Source of the DNA: Paracoccaceae bacterium
GTDB lineage: Bacteria; Pseudomonadota; Alphaproteobacteria; Rhodobacterales; Rhodobacteraceae
Direction of reading: 5' to 3'
DNA length: 64,000 nucleotides
Assembly (NCBI GenBank): GCA_024304985.1
Contig: JAMWZC010000003.1
Span: 479,624-543,623 of the forward strand
A program made the translations under genes and the position numbers. Shown in pieces: positions 53,738 through 61,784 of this stretch (the stretch's first letter is position 1; each line of letters begins with the position of its first letter). The notes beneath the pieces are model-generated. The model worked only from the letters and a program-made list of their open reading frames with translations, was not told the origin of the DNA and searched no databases.

Positions 53738-54046
53738 TTAACTGAAATCCTCCTTAAAGCGGTCCATCTGATGCATGCGCTCGTGAAGGATCGTGACGAT
53801 GCCGATGTCGCCATTTGAGAGCCGTCTCCAGTACACGAAATGCCGCTCGTAGCGGAAGTGGTACCCTTCCACTCCGAACTCGGCCGGCACGGGCCTCGAC
53901 ATGACGACGCGTGTATCGATCTGCTCGAAGGCGGCGAACAGACCGGTGATGTAGATCTCGGCTTGCGCCTCGCCCCAGCGATCGCGGGTATATCGGTAGA
54001 TCTCGTCGAGGTGCAGTGAGGCCGCCTCCTGGATCCGGATCGCCAT
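53738..54046 (-). CDS. parE: ParE/RelE-superfamily toxin
   Basis: A 102-residue toxin. IQEAASLHLDEIYRYTRDRWGEAQAE is the ParE N-terminal helical hairpin; FRYERHFVYWRRLSNGDIGIVTILHERM is the C-terminal sheet with basic residues. It would poison DNA gyrase unless bound by the antitoxin. It begins four bases after the antitoxin stop. An ordinary pair for accessory DNA. Confidence 0.85.
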   Translation of the reverse strand: MAIRIQEAASLHLDEIYRYTRDRWGEAQAEIYITGLFAAFEQIDTRVVMSRPVPAEFGVEGYHFRYERHFVYWRRLSNGDIGIVTILHERMHQMDRFKEDFS

Positions 54047-54050
54047 GGGC

Positions 54051-54305
54051 TCAGGTCCGGTTCCGGGCGATCACCTCGGCGGCGGTCAGCGGTTTGTAGC
54101 TGTCCTCAGGAGCTGCGAAGGCGCGGTTCAGTTCAGCCTTCAATCGGTCGAATGCCTCGCGCTCCGCACGCTCCTTGTCGCGACGGATCAGGTCGCGGAT
54201 ATACTCGCTCACGTTCTCATAGGCGCCGTCCTCACCGACATTGGTCGCAACGAACTCGCTAAGGGCGCCGCTCACGCGGACGGTCATGGTGGTGGTGCGA
54301 GGCAT
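54051..54305 (-). CDS. parD: ParD-type antitoxin, ribbon-helix-helix
   Basis: An 84-residue antitoxin. The RHH strand and helices are TTTMTVRVSGALSEFVATNVG and YENVSEYIRDLIRRDKERAE; the C-terminal tail (LTAAEVIARNRT) would wrap the toxin. GGGAGAG lies upstream of the ATG at 54305, preferred over a longer frame. It also represses its own operon in known systems. Confidence 0.85.
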   Translation of the reverse strand: MPRTTTMTVRVSGALSEFVATNVGEDGAYENVSEYIRDLIRRDKERAEREAFDRLKAELNRAFAAPEDSYKPLTAAEVIARNRT

Positions 54306-54397
54306 GGCGCTCTCCCTGCTCGGTGTGTATTCAAGATAACCAAAATCGAACACGATACAAGGGTGGCGAAGCTGCGCGACACGTCTCCCTATCGGCG

Positions 54398-54712
54398 CTA
54401 CTGGTCCTCGGCCTCCTCCACAATCAACCGGTCTGCCAGCGTGAGCAGCGCGATCAGCACGGCATCGGAATGACGCGCGAGCGACACGAGGTGATCGCCG
54501 CTCGGCCCCCGTTCGCCCGAGAACCAGTATTTCACGGTCCGCTCGCTGGCATCTGTCCACCGCATGGCGGACTTGATCGCCCGGTGGGTCGATCCGAGCT
54601 CGGCGTGCAATGCCATGGCCATGGCGGCGCGATAGTCGCCAGGGATCTCATCGAGGTGCACAACTGTGCCCTTCTTCGGCACAACTGTGCCCATCTTCAC
54701 GCGCATCTTCAT
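54398..54712 (-). CDS. Small DNA-binding-like protein of the mobile region
   Basis: A 104-residue protein. The middle reads STHRAIKSAMRWTDASERTVKYWFSGERGPSGDHLVSLARHSDAVL, which looks like a helix-turn-helix of the type used by small XRE-like regulators in integrative elements. The N-terminus has a short direct repeat GTVVPKKGTVV encoded by the tandem operator-like repeats. GGAGAG lies just before the ATG at 54712. It is divergent from the serine recombinase and could regulate it. Confidence 0.6.
   Translation of the reverse strand: MKMRVKMGTVVPKKGTVVHLDEIPGDYRAAMAMALHAELGSTHRAIKSAMRWTDASERTVKYWFSGERGPSGDHLVSLARHSDAVLIALLTLADRLIVEEAEDQ
54658..54692. repeat. Tandem operator-like repeats, GCACAACTGTGCCC twice, 21 bases apart
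   Basis: Copies at 54658-54671 and 54679-54692. Each is nearly palindromic (GGCACA-AC-TGTGCC for the second). A 21-base period is two helical turns, so one protein could bind both on one DNA face. They lie in the first codons of the small DNA-binding gene, as expected for autoregulation (inference). Confidence 0.5.
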
Positions 54713-55033
54713 GTTTCTCTCCGCTAAATCTTTGGAGAGCCATGAAAACGGCAGAATCCATCTGTTCCCGCGGCGGTCCTGTTTGGCCGCCTGTTGGAAC
54801 GGACCATTCACTTGAAGGTGGCCGATATGAACTGCGAAACGGGACCGCAGATTATCGAGCGTGTGGACGGCCGCGCGCCGCAGGCGATCCGCCAATGCGC
54901 CGGGACCGGAAAGGAATTGCCCTTTTCCGGAAACGACTTTCCGGCGCTCGCATGTTCGAATGATCGCGGCAGCATGCGCAACGGTCCGGACCGTCCTGAC
55001 TGGATTGTTGCAACGTGAACTGGAGCCGGGCAG
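54713..55033. other. Region upstream of the recombinase: two weak ORFs and a palindrome
   Basis: Plus-strand frames 54742-54963 (73 codons, GGAG close before ATG) and 54794-55018 (74 codons) overlap; neither resembles a known protein, and I cannot choose. A perfect 14-base palindrome ACGGTCCGGACCGT lies at 54981-54994, 40 bases before the recombinase ATG, and GTTGCAAC at 55007-55014. The palindrome could be an operator or part of a recombination site. Confidence 0.4.
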
Positions 55034-56605
55034 ATGCGAGGGCGTGAGGCAAGCAGGGAGACTGGCACCAGCCCATCAGATTCCGATGTGCCCGCCGTCG
55101 CCTACGTCCGGATGTCGACCGATCACCAGAAGTATTCGACCGAGAACCAGCTGGACGTCATCCGCAGCTACGCGGCTGCCCGCGGCCTGCAAATCCTGCG
55201 CGTTTTCGAGGACTCCGGGCGATCCGGCCTGCGGCTCGATGGCCGGGAGGCGCTGCAGAACCTGATGGGCGAAGTTCAATCAGGCCATGCCGACTTCAAG
55301 GCCATCCTCGTCTATGACGTCAGCCGGTGGGGCCGATTTCAGGATGCCGATGAAGGCGCCTATCACGAGCATGTCTGCTCTCGGGCCGGGATCCGCGTCC
55401 ACTACTGCGGCGAGCAGTTCGAGAATGACGGCAGCATCGGCTCGAACCTCCTGAAGACCGTCAAGCGGGTAATGGCCGGCGAATACAGTCGAGAGCTGTC
55501 GGTGAAGGTCTTCGCCGGGCAATGCCGCCTCGTGGAGCTGGGCTATCGCCAGGGAGGTGCCGCCGGATACGGGCTGCGACGAGTTCTGATCGACGAGCAC
55601 GGCAATCCGAAGGGCGAGTTGTCCCGCGGCGAGCAGAAGAGCCTCCAGACTGACCGCGTGATCCTAGTGCCCGGCCCTGAAGAGGAGCAGCAGGTCGTCC
55701 AGCGCATGTACGAGATGTTCGTGAACGAGGGGCGTCCCGAGCGCGAGATCGCGGAGGTCCTGAACGCCGAAGGTCACAGCACCGATCTAGACCGGCCGTG
55801 GACCCGGGCGACCGTGCATCAGGTGCTGACCAATGAAAAATACATCGGGAACAATGTCTTCGCGAAGGTGTCTTTCAAGCTGAAGCAGCGCCGCGTGGTG
55901 AACCCGCGCGAGATGTGGATCCGGGCCGAGGGCGCCTATCCGGCCATCGTCGATCAGGCGCTCTTCCTGCGTGCGCGGGAAATCGTGGATGCCCGGAGCC
56001 GGCATTTCTCGGACGAGGAACTGCTCGACGCGCTGCGCGCGATTCTCCAGCGACAGGGTATGCTGTCGGGCGTGATCATCGACGAGGAGGACAACCTGCC
56101 GTCTTCCAGCGCCTATCGCAGCCGCTTCGGCAGCCTCCTGCGCGCCTACCGGCTGATCGGCTACGAGCCGGACCGCGACTACAGCTACATCGAGATCAAC
56201 CGCGTTCTGCGACAGGCCCATCCGCAGGTGGTGGCCCAGATCATCGCCGGGGTCACGCGGCACGGCGGGTCGGCCGTGCAGGACCCGGATACCGACCTGC
56301 TGCGCGTCAATGACGAGTTCACGGTTTCAATCGTTCTGGCCCGTTGCTCTGCGACGGCAGCCGGGTCGCTGCGCTGGCGCATCCGTCTCGACGCCGGCCT
56401 CGTTCCCGACATCACGATCGCTGTGCGCATGGACGAGGTGAACGAGGCGCCGCGCGACTACTACGTGCTGCCCAGCATCGACATGACTTTCGGGAAGCTG
56501 AAATTCGCCGAGCAGAACGGGCTCGCGCTCGATGCGTACCGGTTCGACACGCTCGATTTCTTCTACGCGCTCGCCTCGCGGGCCAGGATCGCGGAGGTGG
56601 CGTGA
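55034..56605 (+). CDS. Large serine recombinase
   Basis: A 523-residue site-specific recombinase. The N-terminal resolvase domain has catalytic Ser28 in VAYVRMSTDHQ and the DVSRWGRFQDADE Arg motif. The recombinase domain (GGAAGYGLRRVLID; REIAEVLNAEG; WTRATVHQVLTNEKYIGNNVF) follows. The C-terminal half (about 310-523) lacks the usual Cys-rich zinc ribbon and coiled coil; it has a ParB-free, mixed alpha-beta region. GGAG lies eight bases before the ATG. It is coupled (TGATG) to two ParB-like genes, so the three form one operon. Confidence 0.85.
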   Translation: MRGREASRETGTSPSDSDVPAVAYVRMSTDHQKYSTENQLDVIRSYAAARGLQILRVFEDSGRSGLRLDGREALQNLMGEVQSGHADFKAILVYDVSRWGRFQDADEGAYHEHVCSRAGIRVHYCGEQFENDGSIGSNLLKTVKRVMAGEYSRELSVKVFAGQCRLVELGYRQGGAAGYGLRRVLIDEHGNPKGELSRGEQKSLQTDRVILVPGPEEEQQVVQRMYEMFVNEGRPEREIAEVLNAEGHSTDLDRPWTRATVHQVLTNEKYIGNNVFAKVSFKLKQRRVVNPREMWIRAEGAYPAIVDQALFLRAREIVDARSRHFSDEELLDALRAILQRQGMLSGVIIDEEDNLPSSSAYRSRFGSLLRAYRLIGYEPDRDYSYIEINRVLRQAHPQVVAQIIAGVTRHGGSAVQDPDTDLLRVNDEFTVSIVLARCSATAAGSLRWRIRLDAGLVPDITIAVRMDEVNEAPRDYYVLPSIDMTFGKLKFAEQNGLALDAYRFDTLDFFYALASRARIAEVA

Positions 56606-57513
56606 TGCCCGACGACATGGAACCGGCCAGCCAGAAGCAGGTGACCCTGATCCCGACCGACAGGGTTCGGGTCCTCAATCCCCGCGTCCGCAACCGGCGC
56701 ACCTTCGAGGCGATGGTGGAGAACATTGCACGCATCGGACTGAAGCGCCCGATCACCGTGGCGCCGCGCGCCGGGACCGATCCGCAGGAGTACGACCTCG
56801 TCTGCGGACAGGGTCGCCTCGAGGCCTTCATAGAACTGAAGCAGGACCGGATCCCGGCCATCGTGATCGAGGCCGACGAAAGCGATTGCCTCGTCATGAG
56901 CCTCGTCGAGAACTGCGCGCGGCGGCAGCACAACCTCATCGACCTGATGCGCGAGATCGGCGCACTCCGCCAGCGCGGCTACAACGACCGCCAGATCGGC
57001 GAGAAAATCGGGGTCTCGACCGAATATGTGAACATGATCGCCGGGTTGCTGGAGAAGGGCGAGGAGCGCCTGGTTTCGGCTGTCGAAACTGGTGTCCTTC
57101 CACTGAACCTCGCGATCCAGATATCCAAGACGGACGCAAAGGGCGCGCAGAAGGCGCTGATGGACGCCTATACGCAGAACAAGCTGCGGGGACGGAAGCT
57201 GGCGCTCGTGCGCCGCCTGATCCAGCAGCGCGAACTGCGCGGTCCGCAACTCCACAGCAATCCGCTCGGGCGCAAGACTCCAAAACGTGCCCTGACGAGC
57301 GAGGGGCTTGTCCGGGCGTATCAGCAGGAAGCCACGCGCCAGAAGCTTCTGATCAAGAAGGCCGAGCTCACCCAAAGCCGGCTGATGTTCGTGCGCGAGG
57401 CCTTCCGAAAGCTCTGCGCGGATGCGCATTTCATGACCCTGCTCAGGGCGGAGGGCCGCGAGACGATGCCCGCCGATCTCGCGCGGTCCGTGACTGAGGG
57501 GACACTGGCATGA
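56605..57513 (+). CDS. ParB/RepB-like protein with ParB N-terminal domain, first of a pair
   Basis: A 302-residue protein. ParB nuclease/CTPase-like domain: IPTDRVRVLNPRVRNRRTFE, CGQGRLEAF (box II type) and VENCARRQHN (box III type). HTH: YNDRQIGEKIGVSTEYVNMI. A RepB-like C-terminal helical part follows. It starts with a TGATG overlap on the recombinase stop. ParB proteins bind DNA and move plasmids, but next to a recombinase this one may help target or bridge recombination sites. No ParA is encoded here. Confidence 0.8.
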   Translation: MPDDMEPASQKQVTLIPTDRVRVLNPRVRNRRTFEAMVENIARIGLKRPITVAPRAGTDPQEYDLVCGQGRLEAFIELKQDRIPAIVIEADESDCLVMSLVENCARRQHNLIDLMREIGALRQRGYNDRQIGEKIGVSTEYVNMIAGLLEKGEERLVSAVETGVLPLNLAIQISKTDAKGAQKALMDAYTQNKLRGRKLALVRRLIQQRELRGPQLHSNPLGRKTPKRALTSEGLVRAYQQEATRQKLLIKKAELTQSRLMFVREAFRKLCADAHFMTLLRAEGRETMPADLARSVTEGTLA

Positions 57514-58427
57514 AGCGCGACGCACGCGACACCCCGAAGAGCGTCACCCTCGGGTTCGAGGACGACTGCGTGACCCTCCCCATCGACGCGATCCTGCCGC
57601 TCCGCGCCCTCGGCAAGTCCGCGAAATCGAGCCGGAAGTACCGGCAGATCGTGGCCTCTATCGGCCAGATCGGGATCGTCGAGCCGCCCGTCGTCGTCCG
57701 GAACCCCGACACGTCCGCGACCTGGTTACTGCTGGACGGCCACCTGCGAGTCGAGGCGTTGAAGGACGCGGGCGAAAGCGAGGTGGAATGTCTCGTTTCC
57801 ACGGACGACGAGGCTTTCACCTACAATCGGCAGGTCAGTCGCCTCGCGCCGATCCAGGAACACAAGATGATCCGCAAGGCGATCGAGCGCGGCGTGCCTG
57901 AAGAGAAGATCGCGCTCGCCCTCGACCTCAACATGAGCAGCATCCGACGCAAGGCGCGCCTGCTGGACGGCATCTGCGAAGAAGCCGTCGCGATCCTGAA
58001 GGACAAGCCCTGCACGAACGCCGTGTTCGACGCGCTGCGCAAGATGAAGACCATGCGCCAGATCGAGGCGGCCGAGCTCTTGGTCAATGCAAACAACTAT
58101 TCCGTTGCCTACGTGAATGCGATCCTGGCAGGAACGCCGCAGGCCCAGCTGGTCGAGTCCGCCAAGCCGAAGAAGGTCAAGGGTATCACGCCAGAGGCGA
58201 TGGCGCGCATGGAGCAGGAACTCGCCCGGCTGCAGGAGGGGATCGCCTCGATCCAGGACACCTACGGTCAGGACCATCTGCATCTGACAGTGATCAAGGG
58301 CTACGTCAGCAAGCTGCTGGGGAACGCCCGGGTCGTTCGCTATCTGGCGCAAAATCATCCTGAGTTTCTCGGCGAATTCCAGAGCATTACCGAGATCACG
58401 CCCGCCGAGCCCGCCGAGGCCAGATAG
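57510..58427 (+). CDS. ParB/RepB-like protein with RepB-type C-terminus, second of a pair
   Basis: A 305-residue protein with a ParB-type domain: ASIGQIGIVEPPVVVRNPD, LDGHLRVEAL and YNRQVSRLAPIQEHKMI. The HTH-like EEKIALALDLNMSSIRRKARLL follows, then a helical RepB-type C-terminus. It overlaps the first ParB by four bases. The two are homologous only in domain layout, so the pair is not a recent tandem duplicate. I have seen recombinase-ParB-ParB triads in alphaproteobacterial genomes, but their job is not known to me. Confidence 0.8.
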   Translation: MKRDARDTPKSVTLGFEDDCVTLPIDAILPLRALGKSAKSSRKYRQIVASIGQIGIVEPPVVVRNPDTSATWLLLDGHLRVEALKDAGESEVECLVSTDDEAFTYNRQVSRLAPIQEHKMIRKAIERGVPEEKIALALDLNMSSIRRKARLLDGICEEAVAILKDKPCTNAVFDALRKMKTMRQIEAAELLVNANNYSVAYVNAILAGTPQAQLVESAKPKKVKGITPEAMARMEQELARLQEGIASIQDTYGQDHLHLTVIKGYVSKLLGNARVVRYLAQNHPEFLGEFQSITEITPAEPAEAR

Positions 58428-58811
58428 CGGTCCGCCGACGGACAATGGGGACCCGGACCCGATAAGCGCGGGGACCGCGGGAGACGCCGGACTGTGGGCC
58501 GGATCGAGCGCGGCGGTGGGGATGGCGGCGAACCCGCTCGGAGCCCACCAGGCCGGCTCGAGTTTTCGCCGGCCGCGTGGCCGCGCATGCGGCTGCGTTC
58601 AATTCGGGGCGTGTCGGAGATCGGGCCACTCCGGCACGCCCATCTGGCACCGTGAAATTACTGCGTTTCGCTATCGCGAAGCCTTAGTTCGCTTCAAGGA
58701 GCAACCCCGCAATTGAGCCTTCCTGCGAATTCTGCTGGTGCCCATCATTTTGTTGGCCTTTTGGAGCCAGCGGTTTCCAACGGCATTAGGTGTTCCAACT
58801 TCACATTGCAG
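58428..58811. other. Intergenic region between ParB pair and helicase gene
   Basis: About 384 bases between the convergent ParB and helicase genes. GC-rich up to about 58650, then a sharp change to a more AT-rich sequence which continues into the helicase gene. A short hairpin TTCGC-TATC-GCGAA lies near 58667-58680. This composition change may mark the boundary of two transferred segments. No convincing gene seen. Confidence 0.45.
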
Positions 58812-61784
58812 TCATTCGTCGGTGACGAGAGCCAAGAGAACCGTGCAGGGTTGAATTCCCCCAAATAGAACGCTCCCACCAGCAATGTCGCGGATGAACG
58901 TTGTGGCTTCCGAATAATTCAATCGGGCCATCTCGAGTGATCTTTCCAAAGCGGCCACCTGACCCTGCCAAAGTTCGACTGGACCGGCTTCGGGTGGTGA
59001 TTGCCTTCGGCGCTCCAAGGCCAGCTCTCTGTTTCTGATCTCTGCTTGAAAATGGGCACTGGCTTGCAAGGCGAAGCCTACAAGTTCCTTTCGGACACTA
59101 TTAAGGACCGACGCCTTGTATTGCTCCAACTGCGAGGTGATCGCTGCCAACTGTCGAGATCGGATCACGTTCACAACCTCATGCTTCTCGAGGGGCACGA
59201 GTGGAGTTCTGCCCTTCGCCAACGCATTGTTGGTGGACGTAGTTATCGGCTGTAGACACAGGTCCACTTGATCAACCGTCAAATCCTGCCAGCCATCTCG
59301 TGCTTTCCAGGACCCAACTCGACCTAGCCTTGCTGGCGCCGCAATCCTGATCTTGCGCTGGAGGGCGTGAAACAGGGCTTGAAGCGCATAGCGGTCGGCG
59401 CTGAGCGCTCGCCTCTGCGCATCTGTCGGCGCGGTTTCGAGGATTTCCTTTGCTCTGGGTGTCCAAAGAGGTGGAAGCAGTCCATCTGGAAATGGATCGA
59501 TCTGCGCTGCGGAAATGATCACCAGTGGGCCAATCCCTCTTGCCGGGTGACCTTCAGGCAGCCTGACGCTCGTCTGCACAACAGGCTTTGCTGTTCCGAA
59601 ACCATTGAAGCATGCGGCCGTGTAGCCGGCGACCAGACCATCGTGCAGCTCTGCGCCGTGATCGAAAAAGCGTAGCGGGCGTCCGGATCTTTCCCCGCCT
59701 CCTGAACGCTCTCCATCGTCCGTGAAGACGATCTTCCGAGGCGGCGCAGAGATGTCCGCTCGACGATAGATGAACGGGACGTGTCCCGACATCCAGTTCT
59801 CGCGGGACGCACCAGATAGAGCGAAAGGGCTATCGCCCGCACGCCCTCGTTCGCCTACGCCATGATACCAGATCGTCTGGAACCCGTAGTCGTCGACCTT
59901 GTCACGACGATACCCGATGTCGAAATCGCTGGAAGCTGTGATTGACTTCAGCCAGGCACCGATTGCTCGCTCTTCTCGCCGTATAGGTGTATCCATTGGG
60001 CGCGCGCGTTCAGAAAGCATCGCTGGCGCTGGACATGGCCTCTGACGCCATTGATCGAACTCATCAGCTGCCTGTTGATGTGTGAAAGGATCTGCTTCTT
60101 TGAATCGAGAAGGCAGTCCGGTTCCGTTTCCCGTAAGTGGTGCAAGCGAAAGGGCTGCCTTGCGCCTGATGGCAGCACGTCCCAGCACCATCTGAAGCCC
60201 AGCCAGTTCTGAGGGTGAAAGTGGTGGCAGCGGAGCGTCGAACACGCCAAGTGCCGCAACCGTGTCGGCAATGGCGGCTTCCTGAGATCCTTCGATCAGG
60301 ATGCGCCAGATATCGATGACACGTCTCGAGCCTTTTCGGTCGCCTGTAGGGCCAAGACGGTCCACCCTTCCGATCAGCTGGTCGATACCGTCGATTTCCC
60401 AAGGCAACGAGAAAAAGATGATCCCTTGGGCCACGTGGTGAAGGTTGAGCCCTGCTTGCACCCAGTCGCCGACGAGCAGAAGGCGGCTCTCGCCGGACAG
60501 CAACGGTGCAAGTGTTTCCTGAATTTCGCGAAGATTGGTGACCCCTTCGACATCCGTCGCTGCGGGGCGCCGCAATACTGAGATGCCATCCGAGAGGAAA
60601 GGGAAGTACCTTGGAAGCGCTGCGCCCAGCATGTCGATGGTTGGATTGTCTCCACAGACAATGATGAATGCGCGATCCTCGTCATGGCACCATTGCTCCG
60701 AAAGGATATCGAGCAAGGCTTCGAGGCGACTGTCACCGGGGTCTTCGAGTGACTTGATACGTGCGGCTTCTGCCAGCTGAGCGAGGCTCCCTCCCCGTGT
60801 CGATAGTTCTGTCAGCACCGTCCGCGCCGCTCTCGCGCTGCGCTGCAGGGCACGTGCAGCTGTCCAGGCAGGTCCTTGGATGCCTTCGGCCGGATCTGCG
60901 TCCGCAAGCACCAAGGCAGCGATCTCATGCCGCATTCGCTCGAAAGTAAGTGGTTGCAGCCGAACCTCGTGATTGCGTCTCTGCGGCAGAAATTCACCCC
61001 ATTCGGAGCGACCGTTCCTGATGATGCGCCGTGCTGCTCCCGACTTCAGGAAGCCTTGGGTCCAGTCGTCTGGGCTATCCGATCCGTCAAGATCTGCGAT
61101 TGTCGCTTCCTCGCGGCCTTGAAGAATGTCAGCTATGCTGCGACCCTCCATCCTCGCAAGCGCGGAAGCCTCGGGCTCGATCATTCGCAAGATCGGTTCG
61201 CGCCACGCAGGATCGCCGAGTCTCGGAGTGGCGGATAGGACAAGAACTTGCCGGAACCCGTCCGCTGCCTGCGAAATGGCCTGAAGCGCGTCTCTTGGCA
61301 TCGTTTGTGGCTCGTCAACGATCAAGAGATCGAACACAGCAGGATCCGCGCTTATTGTTCGCGCACCCTGTCCAGGACGTGTCATCAGATCGCGTGGACG
61401 CGCCAGCGTGACTGGCGACAGTTCGTCCTGAATGCCATCCCCGATCGAACCGGCGATAGCGGGCATCACGTGGCCTCGGATCCAGCATTCCTCCTGCCAC
61501 TGCGCCAACAGATTGTCTGGTGCAATCACCAGTGTTCGGTGTGCAGAATCTTGCCAGCGCAGGGCATTCACGATCATCAATGCCTGCACGGTCTTGCCGA
61601 GCCCCACCTCGTCCGAAATCAAGTGACGAATGTGGGAGTCTGCAAGGACACGTCGCACAGTTGCAATCTGGTGGGGCAAAGGATCAGCGGCGACCCCGAG
61701 GGCGCCGCCCAGACCAATATCGAGAGCCGAAACCCTTCGTCGCAATGCCTGTACGCAATTCACGAATCTAAGGTAGTGGTCCAT
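58812..61784 (-). CDS. SNF2-family DNA helicase/translocase, possible defence protein
   Basis: A 990-residue protein. Motif I HLISDEVGLGKTVQALMI (55-72), Ia LVIAPDNLLAQWQEE, II LLIVDEPQ (153-160), III SATP (184-187), and C-terminal motifs V-VI VGDWVQAGLNLHHV and QLIGRVDRLG. After about residue 560 it has a long extra region without a known domain, ending in coiled-coil-like segments. The start at 61784 overlaps the partner gene stop (TGATG). Similar RapA/SNF2 proteins occur in DISARM (DrmD), the Dpd system (DpdE) and other defence loci; which group this belongs to needs a search. Confidence 0.75.
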   Translation of the reverse strand: MDHYLRFVNCVQALRRRVSALDIGLGGALGVAADPLPHQIATVRRVLADSHIRHLISDEVGLGKTVQALMIVNALRWQDSAHRTLVIAPDNLLAQWQEECWIRGHVMPAIAGSIGDGIQDELSPVTLARPRDLMTRPGQGARTISADPAVFDLLIVDEPQTMPRDALQAISQAADGFRQVLVLSATPRLGDPAWREPILRMIEPEASALARMEGRSIADILQGREEATIADLDGSDSPDDWTQGFLKSGAARRIIRNGRSEWGEFLPQRRNHEVRLQPLTFERMRHEIAALVLADADPAEGIQGPAWTAARALQRSARAARTVLTELSTRGGSLAQLAEAARIKSLEDPGDSRLEALLDILSEQWCHDEDRAFIIVCGDNPTIDMLGAALPRYFPFLSDGISVLRRPAATDVEGVTNLREIQETLAPLLSGESRLLLVGDWVQAGLNLHHVAQGIIFFSLPWEIDGIDQLIGRVDRLGPTGDRKGSRRVIDIWRILIEGSQEAAIADTVAALGVFDAPLPPLSPSELAGLQMVLGRAAIRRKAALSLAPLTGNGTGLPSRFKEADPFTHQQAADEFDQWRQRPCPAPAMLSERARPMDTPIRREERAIGAWLKSITASSDFDIGYRRDKVDDYGFQTIWYHGVGERGRAGDSPFALSGASRENWMSGHVPFIYRRADISAPPRKIVFTDDGERSGGGERSGRPLRFFDHGAELHDGLVAGYTAACFNGFGTAKPVVQTSVRLPEGHPARGIGPLVIISAAQIDPFPDGLLPPLWTPRAKEILETAPTDAQRRALSADRYALQALFHALQRKIRIAAPARLGRVGSWKARDGWQDLTVDQVDLCLQPITTSTNNALAKGRTPLVPLEKHEVVNVIRSRQLAAITSQLEQYKASVLNSVRKELVGFALQASAHFQAEIRNRELALERRRQSPPEAGPVELWQGQVAALERSLEMARLNYSEATTFIRDIAGGSVLFGGIQPCTVLLALVTDE

